Shown: positions 1-8,979 of the stretch, piece after piece
How positions within the stretch are numbered: position 1 is the stretch's first letter
Layout of the letters: the number at the start of each line of letters is the position of its first letter
Source: Marinitoga sp. 38H-ov
GTDB lineage: Bacteria > Thermotogota > Thermotogae > Petrotogales > Petrotogaceae
Assembly (NCBI RefSeq): GCF_011057715.1
Contig: NZ_LNGH01000008.1
Location: 62,001 to 126,000, forward strand
Direction of reading: 5' to 3'
DNA length: 64,000 bases
The notes under the pieces: generated by a model
What the model was told of the DNA's origin: nothing
Databases searched by the model: none
Seen by the model: the letters and a program-made list of their open reading frames with translations, nothing else
Position numbers and translations under genes: made by a program

Positions 1-856
1 GATAATTATAGTTATTTAGAAATAAATAACTTTTTAAATATTCTAAAGAAAAGCCAGGAAAATTATAATATCCCTCAAGTGTAATGTTCAGATTCCCAAT
101 ATTTAATTCATTTCTAATGCTATTGGAAAAACTATCAGGTAAATAATCTTTTTTATAACCAAAAGATAAATATTTTAAGTAAAAAGCATTATTAATATTA
201 TTGAAAATAATTCTATTACCTAAAAATACTAAATAATTATTATCTAAATACTTTTCTCCTTTATCATATGAATATCCAAATTCTCCAAAAAATTGTGTAT
301 TATCTAAATTTAAATTGAAATCAAATAATCTCCAATCATAATATATATATTTTGTAAAATATTCTCTGGAATATATATAACTATAATAGAAATTTCCCAA
401 AGGTATTCCTCTTAAATGAGAAATAAAAAGTGATGAAGACGAATCATCTTTTTTTACTAAAAAATTTTCCGCACGAAATATGGGCAGATCGACCTTAAAT
501 ATAAATCCATTTACTGCACCTATTTTTTCATTATTAAATGCATTTAACCAATCTGTTGTGTTGACACTTTTCTTTTTCAAAAGTGTTCTGAAAATATTTG
601 AATCAAATTTAAACTCAAATTCTCCATCTGTTATATAATATTTATCATCACTACCTTTATTTAAATTTAATTCACCAGAAAAATTTGAATCATTTGGCTT
701 AATATACAAATCTAATTTTAGACCATTATAATAGAATTGTGCAGGAGATGATTCTAAGGTATATGTCCATGATGATTCTAAATTTCCATTAATTTGAACA
801 TCAGAAAAAACTATTATTGAACTTAATAACAAAAAAATTATATATATTTTTTTCAT
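1..856 (-). CDS. Exported beta-rich protein, 3' end cut by window edge
   Basis: This frame starts with ATG at 854-856 and stays open to the left edge (about 285 codons), so the C-terminus is missing. Residues 1-18 form a signal peptide (MKKIYIIFLLLSSIIVFS) without a lipobox cysteine, so the product is probably released to the periplasm or inserted in the outer envelope. The rest is rich in Asn, Tyr and Phe with alternating polar and hydrophobic residues, as in beta-sheet or beta-barrel proteins. The start overlaps the stop of the upstream lipoprotein (ATGA), so the two are probably translationally coupled. I recognise no family. An outer-membrane barrel or a surface glycan-binding protein is possible but unproven. 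Confidence 0.7.
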   Translation of the reverse strand, partial: MKKIYIIFLLLSSIIVFSDVQINGNLESSWTYTLESSPAQFYYNGLKLDLYIKPNDSNFSGELNLNKGSDDKYYITDGEFEFKFDSNIFRTLLKKKSVNTTDWLNAFNNEKIGAVNGFIFKVDLPIFRAENFLVKKDDSSSSLFISHLRGIPLGNFYYSYIYSREYFTKYIYYDWRLFDFNLNLDNTQFFGEFGYSYDKGEKYLDNNYLVFLGNRIIFNNINNAFYLKYLSFGYKKDYLPDSFSNSIRNELNIGNLNITLEGYYNFPGFSLEYLKSYLFLNNYNY

Positions 857-1584
857 TGTGAATCACCAACTTTCAACTCTTCAATTTCTACATAACTTAT
901 CAACGGAAAAAACTTTATTATAAACCCTGTCACATCATTTTTAAAAGTATATATTTGATTTTGTGATGAATCCGAATATACTTCTCCATTAAATATCATT
1001 TGCCATGGTTTCCAGGTTGTAGAAGCAGGAATTTTATATTCAATATTTTCTCCTTTTTTATATTCTTTATTTATTTCAATTTCAAAATGATTAGAAACTT
1101 TATTCATTTGTTCTGGTGTCCAATTATTAAAGCTACCAGCTACATACCAATTCATGTTTAACTTTGTATCATCGCCAACTCCTACACCTTTACCATTAGA
1201 TAATTTATCAACATCTAAATAAATATTTATTTGATTATCTAATAAACCGGATTTTAAAACAGGAATAGAATCAGAAACAATATTCCCATCATTTTTTACA
1301 TAAAATACCTTATAATATCCTATATAAAATTTGTTTCCATCATTATCTACTTCATTAAAATTTATTTTAGAAGCATCTATAGTAACTTTATATAATTTTA
1401 AATTTTCATCATATATAAATTTGCTATTTTCTACAATATTTTTATTATCTGTTTGCAACCAATTATTTCCGTCATAACCTACATATATACCTTCTGGAAT
1501 AGACAAATTCAATAATTTCATCATACATCCTGAAAAAATTAACATCAAAGAAATTATTAAAATTAATAATACAATCTTTTTCAA
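853..1584 (-). CDS. Lipoprotein with starch-binding-like module
   Basis: I place the start at the TTG at 1582-1584: GGAGGTGA ends five bases before it, whereas the two in-frame ATGs further upstream lie inside or against that Shine-Dalgarno sequence. The product is about 243 residues with a lipoprotein signal ending IFSGC (Cys about 20), so it is lipid-anchored. The second half contains a segment like glycogen/starch-binding modules (W-Y-V-A-G-S-F-N-N-W followed by a K-W-P-W-type strand), related to CBM20/CBM48-type folds. It is followed by the exported protein with a 4-base overlap and preceded by a lipoprotein that also carries putative carbohydrate-binding domains. A role in binding alpha-glucans at the cell surface is inferred. 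Confidence 0.72.
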   Translation of the reverse strand: MKKIVLLILIISLMLIFSGCMMKLLNLSIPEGIYVGYDGNNWLQTDNKNIVENSKFIYDENLKLYKVTIDASKINFNEVDNDGNKFYIGYYKVFYVKNDGNIVSDSIPVLKSGLLDNQINIYLDVDKLSNGKGVGVGDDTKLNMNWYVAGSFNNWTPEQMNKVSNHFEIEINKEYKKGENIEYKIPASTTWKPWQMIFNGEVYSDSSQNQIYTFKNDVTGFIIKFFPLISYVEIEELKVGDSQ

Positions 1585-1605
1585 AAACATCACCTCCATT
1601 CTTTT

Positions 1606-1634
1606 AAAAATCCCACCTCAAAAGAGGTGGGGAG
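1606..1634 (-). terminator. Rho-independent terminator after the 630-residue lipoprotein gene
   Basis: Inverted repeat CCCACCTC / GAGGTGGG with an AAAA loop (1612-1631). On the minus strand it is followed by a run of five T. It lies directly after the stop at 1638-1640, so the upstream lipoprotein is terminated before the next gene. Confidence 0.85.
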
Positions 1635-1637
1635 TTT

Positions 1638-3530
1638 TTATTGAATAATATGTTCTGACATATTTATTATTGTCAATGGAATATTCCAATCCCAATTATC
1701 CGGATATGTATTATCTGGTATAGTATCTGGTGATGATGATCCATCACCTCCAACTATAGTTCCAACAAATTTAATTTTGTCTCCAATACTTAATCCTAAA
1801 TCTGATAATTTTATTTTAACTTCCATTATAGGATCTGTATTATTCTTTAATATCATATAATCATCATGTTTTGTCTTGGTTGTAGTGCTATCAACAGTCC
1901 ATAATTCTGGATCATTATGTTCCCATGCAGCTACAAAGAAATGAATTGGTGTTCCGTCTTGAGTTTGTATCACTCTATTCCAAGCTCCAAAATTCATATC
2001 AGTAGCTCCACCAGTTTCTCCTACTTTAGAGAAATAAATTATAAATCCATTATTTGATGCTTTATAATTTGCTCCAATATATAAATATTCATCATCATTA
2101 GCTACACCTACCCAATTTACATCATTTGCCTCTCCCCATTTACTATCATCAGTTGCATCTTCTGTAATAGTTTTAGTAGCATAATCTGTCCAATCGCTTA
2201 AATCTCCATCTATAATTATTTGACCTGGTGCAGCAATATCATTTTCATCTCTTGGTACTACTTTTAATTGATCATAATTATACATTATTACACCAGTAAT
2301 ATTATATTCTGCTCCTATTTCAAATGTTGTTGATGTATAATTTTTTACAACTATTGTAGCGCCATTTGATAAGAATGATGCATTGCCAAAACCATCATCA
2401 GAAATTGTACATATTCCTTTAAAGGTTACTAATTTCCCATAATAATCCCACTTATCTTTAATTTCCATTCCTGTAATCTCTTCAGGTTTCAATTCAATAT
2501 CTCTTTTTAATACTGTTACTGAAGCTGAATTGTTTATATTATATTCGTAAACTTTTGTAGATGAATTTTCATAATATTTTGCTTCTCCTTCTACATATAC
2601 TAAATCTCCTATTTTTAAATCAGCTATATTAAATGGTTTATAAACTTCTATACCTTTAGTATCATCTTGAATAAATACGTATGAACTAAATACATAATTT
2701 ACAATACCAACAGAAGAAGCTTCTATTGTTTGATTAGCATCTATATCTGATATTACTTCAGATATATATGGAATTTCTTCTATAGGCTCTACTGTTACTT
2801 TTGAAAAGTGTGGATCGAATGTAACCTTTGCACCCATAGTATATTTTCCTTCTTCAAATGCTTTTGAATTATTACCTGTTCCATAATAATGATTCTCTGC
2901 AAATAAAAATGGATTTTCTTCTGCGTTATTTGGCCAATGATTTAGACCAATTCCTATTTTAAACTCCAATGGATTTTTAGGACCAAATATTGTTTTTGTA
3001 GATAATTCTGTTTCATATATCCCATTTGTCATTTCAACAAAACTCCATTCTGTAGGAGATCCTACAAAATATATTGGAGATGCATCTTTTGTATTATCAC
3101 CCATTACACCTGCTATAGTTTTATGATCTGTTGTAGTATCAGCTGAAGGATCAAAATAGAAAATTACTTTATCCATATTTTCTACAACATCTGGATCTAT
3201 AGGAACACTAGGATCAAATTCTCCAAATCCTCCATATGCGATTGAACTATCTCCAGTAATTTGAACAACTTTCCACCACCAAACTTTTTCATTATTTGTT
3301 GGTGCTGGTACATTTTCAACTAAATCTGATGCAGGAATTTCCAGCTTATATGTACCATCATCTTGTTGAACAAATTTCCACTCTGGTATTAAGTCAAAAT
3401 CCCATTCACTATTAGAAAAATATAAATAATAACCATCTTCAAGAGTAGTAGTTTCCTGAGGTTTTGGCAAACAACTTACTAATAAAAAGGATAATAAAAT
3501 AAAACCAACAATTAAAATACTCTTTTTCAT
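1638..3530 (-). CDS. Multidomain surface lipoprotein with OB-fold and CBM9-like domains
   Basis: The start is the ATG at 3528-3530, preceded by GGAGGGGTG; an in-frame ATG further upstream would put the signal peptide inside the protein. The product is 630 residues with a lipobox LVSC (Cys 20). The middle has an immunoglobulin-like/starch-binding-like stretch (Y-F-V-G-S-P-T-E-W) and then an OB-like domain of the type found in DUF5689/YhcR-like surface proteins (FIQDDTKGIEVY, GDLVYVEG). The C-terminal ~190 residues start with IDGDLSDW, typical of CBM9-like/DOMON-type sugar-binding domains. No catalytic motif is visible. It is probably a glycan-binding protein at the cell surface; the actual ligand cannot be read from the sequence. 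Confidence 0.75.
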   Translation of the reverse strand: MKKSILIVGFILLSFLLVSCLPKPQETTTLEDGYYLYFSNSEWDFDLIPEWKFVQQDDGTYKLEIPASDLVENVPAPTNNEKVWWWKVVQITGDSSIAYGGFGEFDPSVPIDPDVVENMDKVIFYFDPSADTTTDHKTIAGVMGDNTKDASPIYFVGSPTEWSFVEMTNGIYETELSTKTIFGPKNPLEFKIGIGLNHWPNNAEENPFLFAENHYYGTGNNSKAFEEGKYTMGAKVTFDPHFSKVTVEPIEEIPYISEVISDIDANQTIEASSVGIVNYVFSSYVFIQDDTKGIEVYKPFNIADLKIGDLVYVEGEAKYYENSSTKVYEYNINNSASVTVLKRDIELKPEEITGMEIKDKWDYYGKLVTFKGICTISDDGFGNASFLSNGATIVVKNYTSTTFEIGAEYNITGVIMYNYDQLKVVPRDENDIAAPGQIIIDGDLSDWTDYATKTITEDATDDSKWGEANDVNWVGVANDDEYLYIGANYKASNNGFIIYFSKVGETGGATDMNFGAWNRVIQTQDGTPIHFFVAAWEHNDPELWTVDSTTTKTKHDDYMILKNNTDPIMEVKIKLSDLGLSIGDKIKFVGTIVGGDGSSSPDTIPDNTYPDNWDWNIPLTIINMSEHIIQ

Positions 3531-3674
3531 AATCACCCCTCCTAATATAAATGTAATAGTTTTGTTGCAATACAATTATACAACATTACATTAAATCAAA
3601 AAATTTTATATATTATTTTTAATGTTAATTATTACTAATTATTAATTATTATATAAATTTATTAATAAAAATCC

Positions 3675-3708
3675 GCAAAAAAATAAGGAATCCTCAAGAT
3701 TCCTTATT
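3675..3708 (-). terminator. Terminator after the enolase-superfamily gene
   Basis: An 11-bp perfect stem AATAAGGAATC / GATTCCTTATT (3682-3708) with a five-base loop. On the minus strand it is followed by TTTTTTT. It directly follows the stop at 3717-3719. Confidence 0.9.
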
Positions 3709-3716
3709 TATGTTAT

Positions 3717-4649
3717 TTATTTAGATGTTTTAATTATATAATGACTATAATCAAGATCAGCGTAATTAAAAGAATTCATTATTTTTTTTGCCCAATTTAA
3801 AGTAATAGGATGTTCTATTCTAGAGGATATTACAGTTTCTAAACCAATATCTCTTGCTAAATTCAAATATTCCGATGTTTTTATTAATCCTCCAAATTTC
3901 GTTATTTCAAATATAAGCCCTGTTGAATAATCTTTTAACCTTAGGATATCATTTAAATTTTTAAATGATTCATCCCAAAAAATAGGATATTTATACATTA
4001 TATCTTTTACCGCTAATTCATTTCCAACTGGCAAAGGCTGTTCTAAGGCTACTATTTTTAAATCTTTTAATAAATTCAATACCCTCCTCATTTCATAATG
4101 ATCAAACAAGCCTTTAAAATCTATCCATATATTATATCCTTTTATTTTTTCTTTTAATTCATTTAATTCCTTAATATCAACTTTTTCTAAAAATTCTATT
4201 TTTAAAATACTGCCACATTCTACTTCATTAAACACATTAAAATCCATATTACTATACACATATACTTTTATCATATTTTCATTCATTAATCTTTTTGAAA
4301 ATAATATCTTTGCCAAATCTATATTTTTTGATTTTAATATATAATCAGCTATCGCTATTTCCACAGCTGTTTTTGAAGACATATCAAATTTAACGATATT
4401 ATTCATTTCTTTTTCAAACTCAGCATATTCATTTAAATCTTCCCAATTCTCTGTTAATTTACGCATTTTCTCTATAATTGCCATTGTTGTTTTATAAGTT
4501 TCGCCATAATCAGGATTTGGAGTGCCCGCTCCTATACCTTCAATACCTTGTGAATTAATTTTAAAAACAGCATGCTCAACCCATTCATTTTTTAAATATT
4601 TTGTAACACTTCTTTCTTGCCAATAATACACATCTCTTTTTCTATTCAT
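3717..4649 (-). CDS. Enolase-superfamily protein (dipeptide epimerase / OSBS-like), atypical active site
   Basis: A 310-residue protein with a GGAGGAGAGA ribosome binding site before its ATG. The C-terminal barrel shows the metal ligands of the muconate-lactonizing-enzyme subgroup: Asp177 (WIDFKG), Glu203 (ALEQPL), Asp226 (WDES), and the catalytic lysine of the ITKFGG strand (Lys251). The first catalytic lysine pair is normally K-x-K; here it reads Lys150-Ile-Glu152, so the second lysine is replaced. The family includes dipeptide epimerases, N-acylamino acid racemases and o-succinylbenzoate synthases. It is a single-gene unit with its own terminator, divergent from the signalling operon, and no menaquinone gene is nearby, so epimerase/racemase ancestry is more likely than OSBS. 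Whether it is still active is uncertain. Confidence 0.72.
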   Translation of the reverse strand: MNRKRDVYYWQERSVTKYLKNEWVEHAVFKINSQGIEGIGAGTPNPDYGETYKTTMAIIEKMRKLTENWEDLNEYAEFEKEMNNIVKFDMSSKTAVEIAIADYILKSKNIDLAKILFSKRLMNENMIKVYVYSNMDFNVFNEVECGSILKIEFLEKVDIKELNELKEKIKGYNIWIDFKGLFDHYEMRRVLNLLKDLKIVALEQPLPVGNELAVKDIMYKYPIFWDESFKNLNDILRLKDYSTGLIFEITKFGGLIKTSEYLNLARDIGLETVISSRIEHPITLNWAKKIMNSFNYADLDYSHYIIKTSK

Positions 4650-4678
4650 TATCTCTCCTCCAAAATTTCATGTTTTTT

Positions 4679-4687
4679 TGTTATAAT
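4679..4687 (+). promoter_or_regulatory. Extended -10 promoter of the Sia-type operon
   Basis: TGTTATAAT (TG, one base, TATAAT) lies 34 bases upstream of the ATG at 4721. I see no good -35, which is usual for extended -10 promoters. Confidence 0.6.
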
Positions 4688-4720
4688 ATATTTAAATAGT
4701 AATAACATGTGAGGTGAATT

Positions 4721-6418
4721 ATGAAAAAAAATAAGCTTCTAAACTACGCTTTGATTATATCTTTTATATTTGTTATATATATTAGTGTTAATTCTATTAT
4801 ATACTATTATAATACAAATTTAACAAAATCTCAAGATTATATTAAAAGCGAAAACTCTGTAATTGCAACATTTATAAATGATTACTTCACAGAATTAATT
4901 AATATAGCTGAAACGTTTTCAAAAGATTCTGATTTTTTAAATGCATATATATCTAAGGAAAGCGAAAAAAAAGTATTAGAAATATTAAAAAATTATCGGG
5001 AATCAAATGAAAATATTGAGTTTATATATCCTGGGTATAAAAATAAAAAAATTATTATTGATAATTGGGAAGTTCCTGAAGAATACGATCCAACTATTAG
5101 ACCTTGGTATCTAGAAGGCATTAAAAACCCTAATTCCGTATATATTGGCACACCATATAGAGAATATACTAGCAAACAATGGTTAATATCAACAGGAAAA
5201 GCACTTATAAAAGATGGGGAAGTTATAGGTGTTCTTTCTATTGATTGCTCAATAAAAGATTTTGTAAATTTAATTAACGACGAGATAAATTATAAAACTG
5301 GTCAATCTTTTGTAATTAACAAAGAAGGTATTGTTATACTTCATAAGAATTTAGATTACATAAATAAAAAGTTTTTTAATGATTTAAGTATTTTGAAAAA
5401 AAATAATGGAATTACAAAATTTAAATACAACGATAAAGATTATTATATCGCTTATACAAAATTACCATCTACTGGCTGGTATGTTATAACAATGGTTGAA
5501 AAATGGGAAATAAATTCTCCAGTTATAAAAGGAGCAATTTCAAACTCGATAATTCTGTTAATATTGTTAATAGCATTCTTACATATTCAAAGTATAGTAT
5601 ATACAAATTTAAATCTAAAAAAAGTTATTGAAGAAAGAAATATAGAATTAGAAATTAAAAATAAAAAGATTATGGATAGTCTATATTACGCCAAGCATAT
5701 TCAAGACTCTATTTTACCTTCAGATAAGCTGCTTAAAAGGAAATTAAAAGATTTTTTTGTATATTGGAAACCTGCAAATATTGTTGGTGGAGACTTTTAT
5801 TGGTTCAAAGAATTAGATGATGGATCTTATTATATTTCTGTTATAGATTGTACAGGTCACGGAGTGCCCGGAGCTTTAATGACCATGACTGTTAATTCAT
5901 TGTTAAACAGAATAACAGACAATAAAGATATTAGAAAACCTTCTGAAATCTTAAAAGAGTTAAATATTTTATTTAAAAAAACTTTAAACTCAAAAATTGA
6001 AGATTACAGAGTAGATGATGGGCTAGAAATAGGAATTTGTTATATAAATAAAAATAAGTTAATATATAGCGGTGCTGGAATATCATTATATTTTACAAAT
6101 AAAAATTATGAAATAACAAGAATAAAAGGTAATGTTCAAGGAATAGGATATAAACGTTCAAAAATAGATTATGACTATATAGATCATATTATTGAATTAG
6201 AGGAAGATATGTCATTTTACTTAGCAACAGATGGTTATGAAGATCAAAATAACACTGAAAATAAAAGATTTGGAAGAAAGAATTTTTTGAAAATCATATC
6301 AAATGTTCATAATAAACCTATGGATATACAAAAAAAGATTTTCAAAGAAAAAATAGAGCAATATATGAGCGGTGAAGAGCAAAGAGATGATATAACTGTT
6401 TTAGGATTTAAAATATGA
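4721..6418 (+). CDS. siaA: Membrane dCache sensor with PP2C/SpoIIE phosphatase domain (SiaA-like)
   Basis: A 565-residue sensor phosphatase. Membrane helix 1 is at about 9-30, then an extracellular double-Cache region (about 35-260) with the typical RPWYLEG motif (127-133). Helix 2 is at 271-293, followed by a short coiled coil and a PPM/SpoIIE serine/threonine phosphatase domain (about 340-565). Metal-binding aspartates are visible in VGGDFYW (Asp358), DCTGHGVPGA (Asp376), LATDGYEDQ and the final QRDDITVLG. The next two genes encode SiaB- and SiaC-family proteins. In the Pseudomonas SiaABCD system the phosphatase dephosphorylates SiaC and the kinase SiaB phosphorylates it, so this protein is inferred to be the ligand-controlled phosphatase. 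The ligand is unknown. RBS GAGGTGA precedes the ATG. Confidence 0.88.
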   Translation: MKKNKLLNYALIISFIFVIYISVNSIIYYYNTNLTKSQDYIKSENSVIATFINDYFTELINIAETFSKDSDFLNAYISKESEKKVLEILKNYRESNENIEFIYPGYKNKKIIIDNWEVPEEYDPTIRPWYLEGIKNPNSVYIGTPYREYTSKQWLISTGKALIKDGEVIGVLSIDCSIKDFVNLINDEINYKTGQSFVINKEGIVILHKNLDYINKKFFNDLSILKKNNGITKFKYNDKDYYIAYTKLPSTGWYVITMVEKWEINSPVIKGAISNSIILLILLIAFLHIQSIVYTNLNLKKVIEERNIELEIKNKKIMDSLYYAKHIQDSILPSDKLLKRKLKDFFVYWKPANIVGGDFYWFKELDDGSYYISVIDCTGHGVPGALMTMTVNSLLNRITDNKDIRKPSEILKELNILFKKTLNSKIEDYRVDDGLEIGICYINKNKLIYSGAGISLYFTNKNYEITRIKGNVQGIGYKRSKIDYDYIDHIIELEEDMSFYLATDGYEDQNNTENKRFGRKNFLKIISNVHNKPMDIQKKIFKEKIEQYMSGEEQRDDITVLGFKI

Positions 6419-6430
6419 GAGGTGATAAAA

Positions 6431-6970
6431 TTGAACCCAAATGTTATTTTAGATTTGAAAAATCATATTAAGGGAAATGATATTTTAATAAGTTTTATTG
6501 GTCCTTTTTCACAGGGAATTATTGAGGAAATAGGAAATGCTTTAAGGGAGCATTTAAAAAAAGATGAGAATATGGACTTTAGCGCGAATAGCGTTTTTTC
6601 AGTTTTTATAGAACAAAGTCAAAATATTAAAAATTATGAAAAAGTATTGTCAGATGTTGAAAAAAATATATCTGATTCTATAATACTAATAGGAAAAGAT
6701 AATAATAATTATTTCATTTGCTCCGGAAATACAATAAAAAAAGAACATATGTTAGAATTAAAAAATAAACTAGAAAAAATAAATTCTCTCAACAAAAATG
6801 AAATAAAAAAAATATATAAAGAAAAATTGAAAAATCATATATACAATGAAAACGGTAGCGCTGGACTTGGGTTATTGGAAATGGCAAAACGTTCTTGTGA
6901 TAAATTTAAATATGATTTCATTAAACTTAATGAAAAATACTATTATTTTGTATTAATAGTAAAAGTATAA
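6431..6970 (+). CDS. siaB: SiaB-family protein kinase (DUF6272)
   Basis: I choose the TTG at 6431 as start because AGAGGTGAT ends five bases upstream; an in-frame GTG at 6422 sits inside that ribosome binding site. The product is about 179 residues. Features resembling the SiaB/DUF6272 family include the N-terminal ISFIGPFSQGIIEEIG stretch and the NGSAGLGLLEMAKRS motif near the C-terminus, which resembles a GHKL-like nucleotide-binding glycine motif. It is expected to phosphorylate the SiaC-like protein encoded next. It follows the phosphatase gene with the RBS overlapping the stop codon, so the two are coupled. The family call rests on motif memory and on the A-B-C gene order. Confidence 0.8.
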   Translation: MNPNVILDLKNHIKGNDILISFIGPFSQGIIEEIGNALREHLKKDENMDFSANSVFSVFIEQSQNIKNYEKVLSDVEKNISDSIILIGKDNNNYFICSGNTIKKEHMLELKNKLEKINSLNKNEIKKIYKEKLKNHIYNENGSAGLGLLEMAKRSCDKFKYDFIKLNEKYYYFVLIVKV

Positions 6971-6983
6971 GGGAGGATAGAAT

Positions 6984-7361
6984 ATGGAGAAATTATACAT
7001 AAAACCATCCAAATCAACACCTGAAATAAATTTTGATCCCGATAAAAGAATATTATCTTTAAAAGGAGATTCTTATCCGGAAAATTCCTTTGAATTTTAT
7101 AAACCAATATTTGAATGGTTGGAAAATTTTTTTAAAAAAAATCACGATGATGAAATCGTTTTTGAATTTGATGTAAATTATTTAAATACTAGCAGTACAA
7201 AGTCTATAATGTTTATTTTAGATCTTTTAGAAGAAGCATATAAAAATAATAAAAATGTCAAAATAATTTGGTATTATGATGAAGATGATGAATTTTCATA
7301 CGAAATAGCAGAAAATTTTATGGAAGATTTAAGTATCCCATTTAATTTAATTAAAAAATAA
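6984..7361 (+). CDS. siaC: SiaC-family regulatory phosphoprotein (DUF1987)
   Basis: A 125-residue protein with the SiaC/DUF1987 signature: an N-terminal TPEINFDPD, then LKGDSYPENSFEFYKPIFEWL, then the YLNTSSTKSI segment (residues 66-75) that corresponds to the phosphorylated loop of this STAS-like fold; Thr69 is the likely site. In Pseudomonas aeruginosa the dephosphorylated form binds and activates a diguanylate cyclase. Here no cyclase follows; a CheA-like kinase and response regulator do. A diguanylate cyclase is encoded 53 kb away at 60888-62279. RBS GGGAGGA precedes the ATG. The partner of this protein is unknown. Confidence 0.88.
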   Translation: MEKLYIKPSKSTPEINFDPDKRILSLKGDSYPENSFEFYKPIFEWLENFFKKNHDDEIVFEFDVNYLNTSSTKSIMFILDLLEEAYKNNKNVKIIWYYDEDDEFSYEIAENFMEDLSIPFNLIKK

Positions 7362-7380
7362 AATATTAATCGGGGGATTA

Positions 7381-8979
7381 ATGATGGATATATATGAAAA
7401 TCTTTTTTCTAATGAAATGAATATATTGAATTATCATGAGAAATTCTCTCAAAAAGATAATTTATCTTTCAATGAGTTATATATAGAATATATTTCATTA
7501 ATTAAAAGTTATAAATCATTATTAAAACAAACAAAAAAAATTGGAAAAATAAGCGATATTAATTATAAGCTTTTAAATGAAACAAAAAAACAATTAAAAA
7601 TATTATTAGATAGCTCAGACGAAGGTTTTTTAACCTTTGGAAAAGATTTTTTAATTGATAGTGAATATAGTCAAGAATGTTTAAATATTTTTAATACTAA
7701 TAACATTGAAAAATTAAATATTTTAGAATTACTTTTTGAATCAAACTATGATATCGAAAAAAGAATATTAGAGCATATTTTTTCAGATTCTGAAAAAGAT
7801 GATATTTATTTAGAACTTTTACCGCAAGAAATCAAAAAAGATAATAGAATATTAAAAATAAAATACAAAATAATAAATATAAAAAATGAGAAAAAAATAA
7901 TGTGTATTATTAATGATATTACAGAAAAAAAACAATTAGAAAAGCAATTAGAAGAAGAAAAAAATAATACAAAAATGCTTTTAAATGTATTATTAAATAG
8001 AGATTTAATAAAAAAATATATAGATGATTATATAAATTATGTAAATAAAGATGTTTTTTTAGATATTGAAAAATATACTATAGAAGATTTTATTTCTATT
8101 TTTTATAAAAAAATACATACTTACAAAGGTATCTTTCTACAATGGCATATGATTAAATTTTCTCAAAAATTAAATAAATTAGAGGATGATCTTGATATTT
8201 TAAAACAATCTAATATTGAAGATAAAGAAGTTTTAAAAAAATTCATAAAAAAAAGAAATTTAGAATCTTACTTAAATTATGAAATAGAAATAATATCAAA
8301 TACATTAGGAAATGAGTTTTTAAACAATGATATGATTTGGATAGATAAAAACAAATTAATCAAATTAGAAAATTTAATTAAAAATAATATTCAGAATGAG
8401 TTTTCGGATATATTGATTTACGAAATAAAAAAAATGTATTATATGGATTTTAAAAATATTTTTAATATGTATAAAAAATATACTATAGAGCTTGCTGAAA
8501 AATTCGATAAAAAAATTGATAATTTTAATATAAATATTAATTCAAATATTATTTTTGATCCAGATTATTTATACACCTTCAGTAAATCTCTTATTCATAT
8601 TTTTAGAAATATTGTAGTTCATGGTATAGAACCACCAAGTGAAAGATTAAAATTAAATAAAAGTTTTGGTGGAAATATAAACATCGATATCTTTGAGGAT
8701 AAGAAATATGTTCATATAAAGATATGTGATGATGGTAAGGGAATTGAGTCCAACTATGATTCATTAGATTTTATTTTAGAAGATGGTTTCACTACATCTA
8801 AATATTCTGATGAATTCTCGGGAAGAGGCATTGGTTTAGCTGCGGTAAAATGTATTATAGAAAAAATTAATGGGAAAATTCTAATTCATTCTAAAATAAA
8901 TAAGGGGACTTGTTTTGAATTTTTAATACCTAAAACTTACTCTATCGGAGGAATTTATGGGAAAAATATTGATAGTTGA
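7381..8979 (+). CDS. CheA-like hybrid kinase with PAS-like, Hpt and HATPase domains
   Basis: A 532-residue soluble kinase with no membrane helix. A divergent PAS-like domain lies at about 70-180, ending IINDITEKKQLEKQLEEE, and leads into a coiled coil. An Hpt domain follows with phosphoacceptor His246 (HTYKG). The GHKL ATPase domain (about 390-525) has a CheA-type N-box (Asn410, His414 in IFRNIVVHGIE), a G1 box DDGKGI (450-455) and a G2 box GRGIGLAAVK. The CheA P2 and CheW-like domains are absent, so it is not the chemotaxis kinase. The last 23 bases overlap the response regulator gene, its obvious partner. Two adjacent ATGs (7381, 7384) are possible starts. It may read the Sia-type switch encoded just upstream; that is inference. 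Confidence 0.82.
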   Translation: MMDIYENLFSNEMNILNYHEKFSQKDNLSFNELYIEYISLIKSYKSLLKQTKKIGKISDINYKLLNETKKQLKILLDSSDEGFLTFGKDFLIDSEYSQECLNIFNTNNIEKLNILELLFESNYDIEKRILEHIFSDSEKDDIYLELLPQEIKKDNRILKIKYKIINIKNEKKIMCIINDITEKKQLEKQLEEEKNNTKMLLNVLLNRDLIKKYIDDYINYVNKDVFLDIEKYTIEDFISIFYKKIHTYKGIFLQWHMIKFSQKLNKLEDDLDILKQSNIEDKEVLKKFIKKRNLESYLNYEIEIISNTLGNEFLNNDMIWIDKNKLIKLENLIKNNIQNEFSDILIYEIKKMYYMDFKNIFNMYKKYTIELAEKFDKKIDNFNININSNIIFDPDYLYTFSKSLIHIFRNIVVHGIEPPSERLKLNKSFGGNINIDIFEDKKYVHIKICDDGKGIESNYDSLDFILEDGFTTSKYSDEFSGRGIGLAAVKCIIEKINGKILIHSKINKGTCFEFLIPKTYSIGGIYGKNIDS

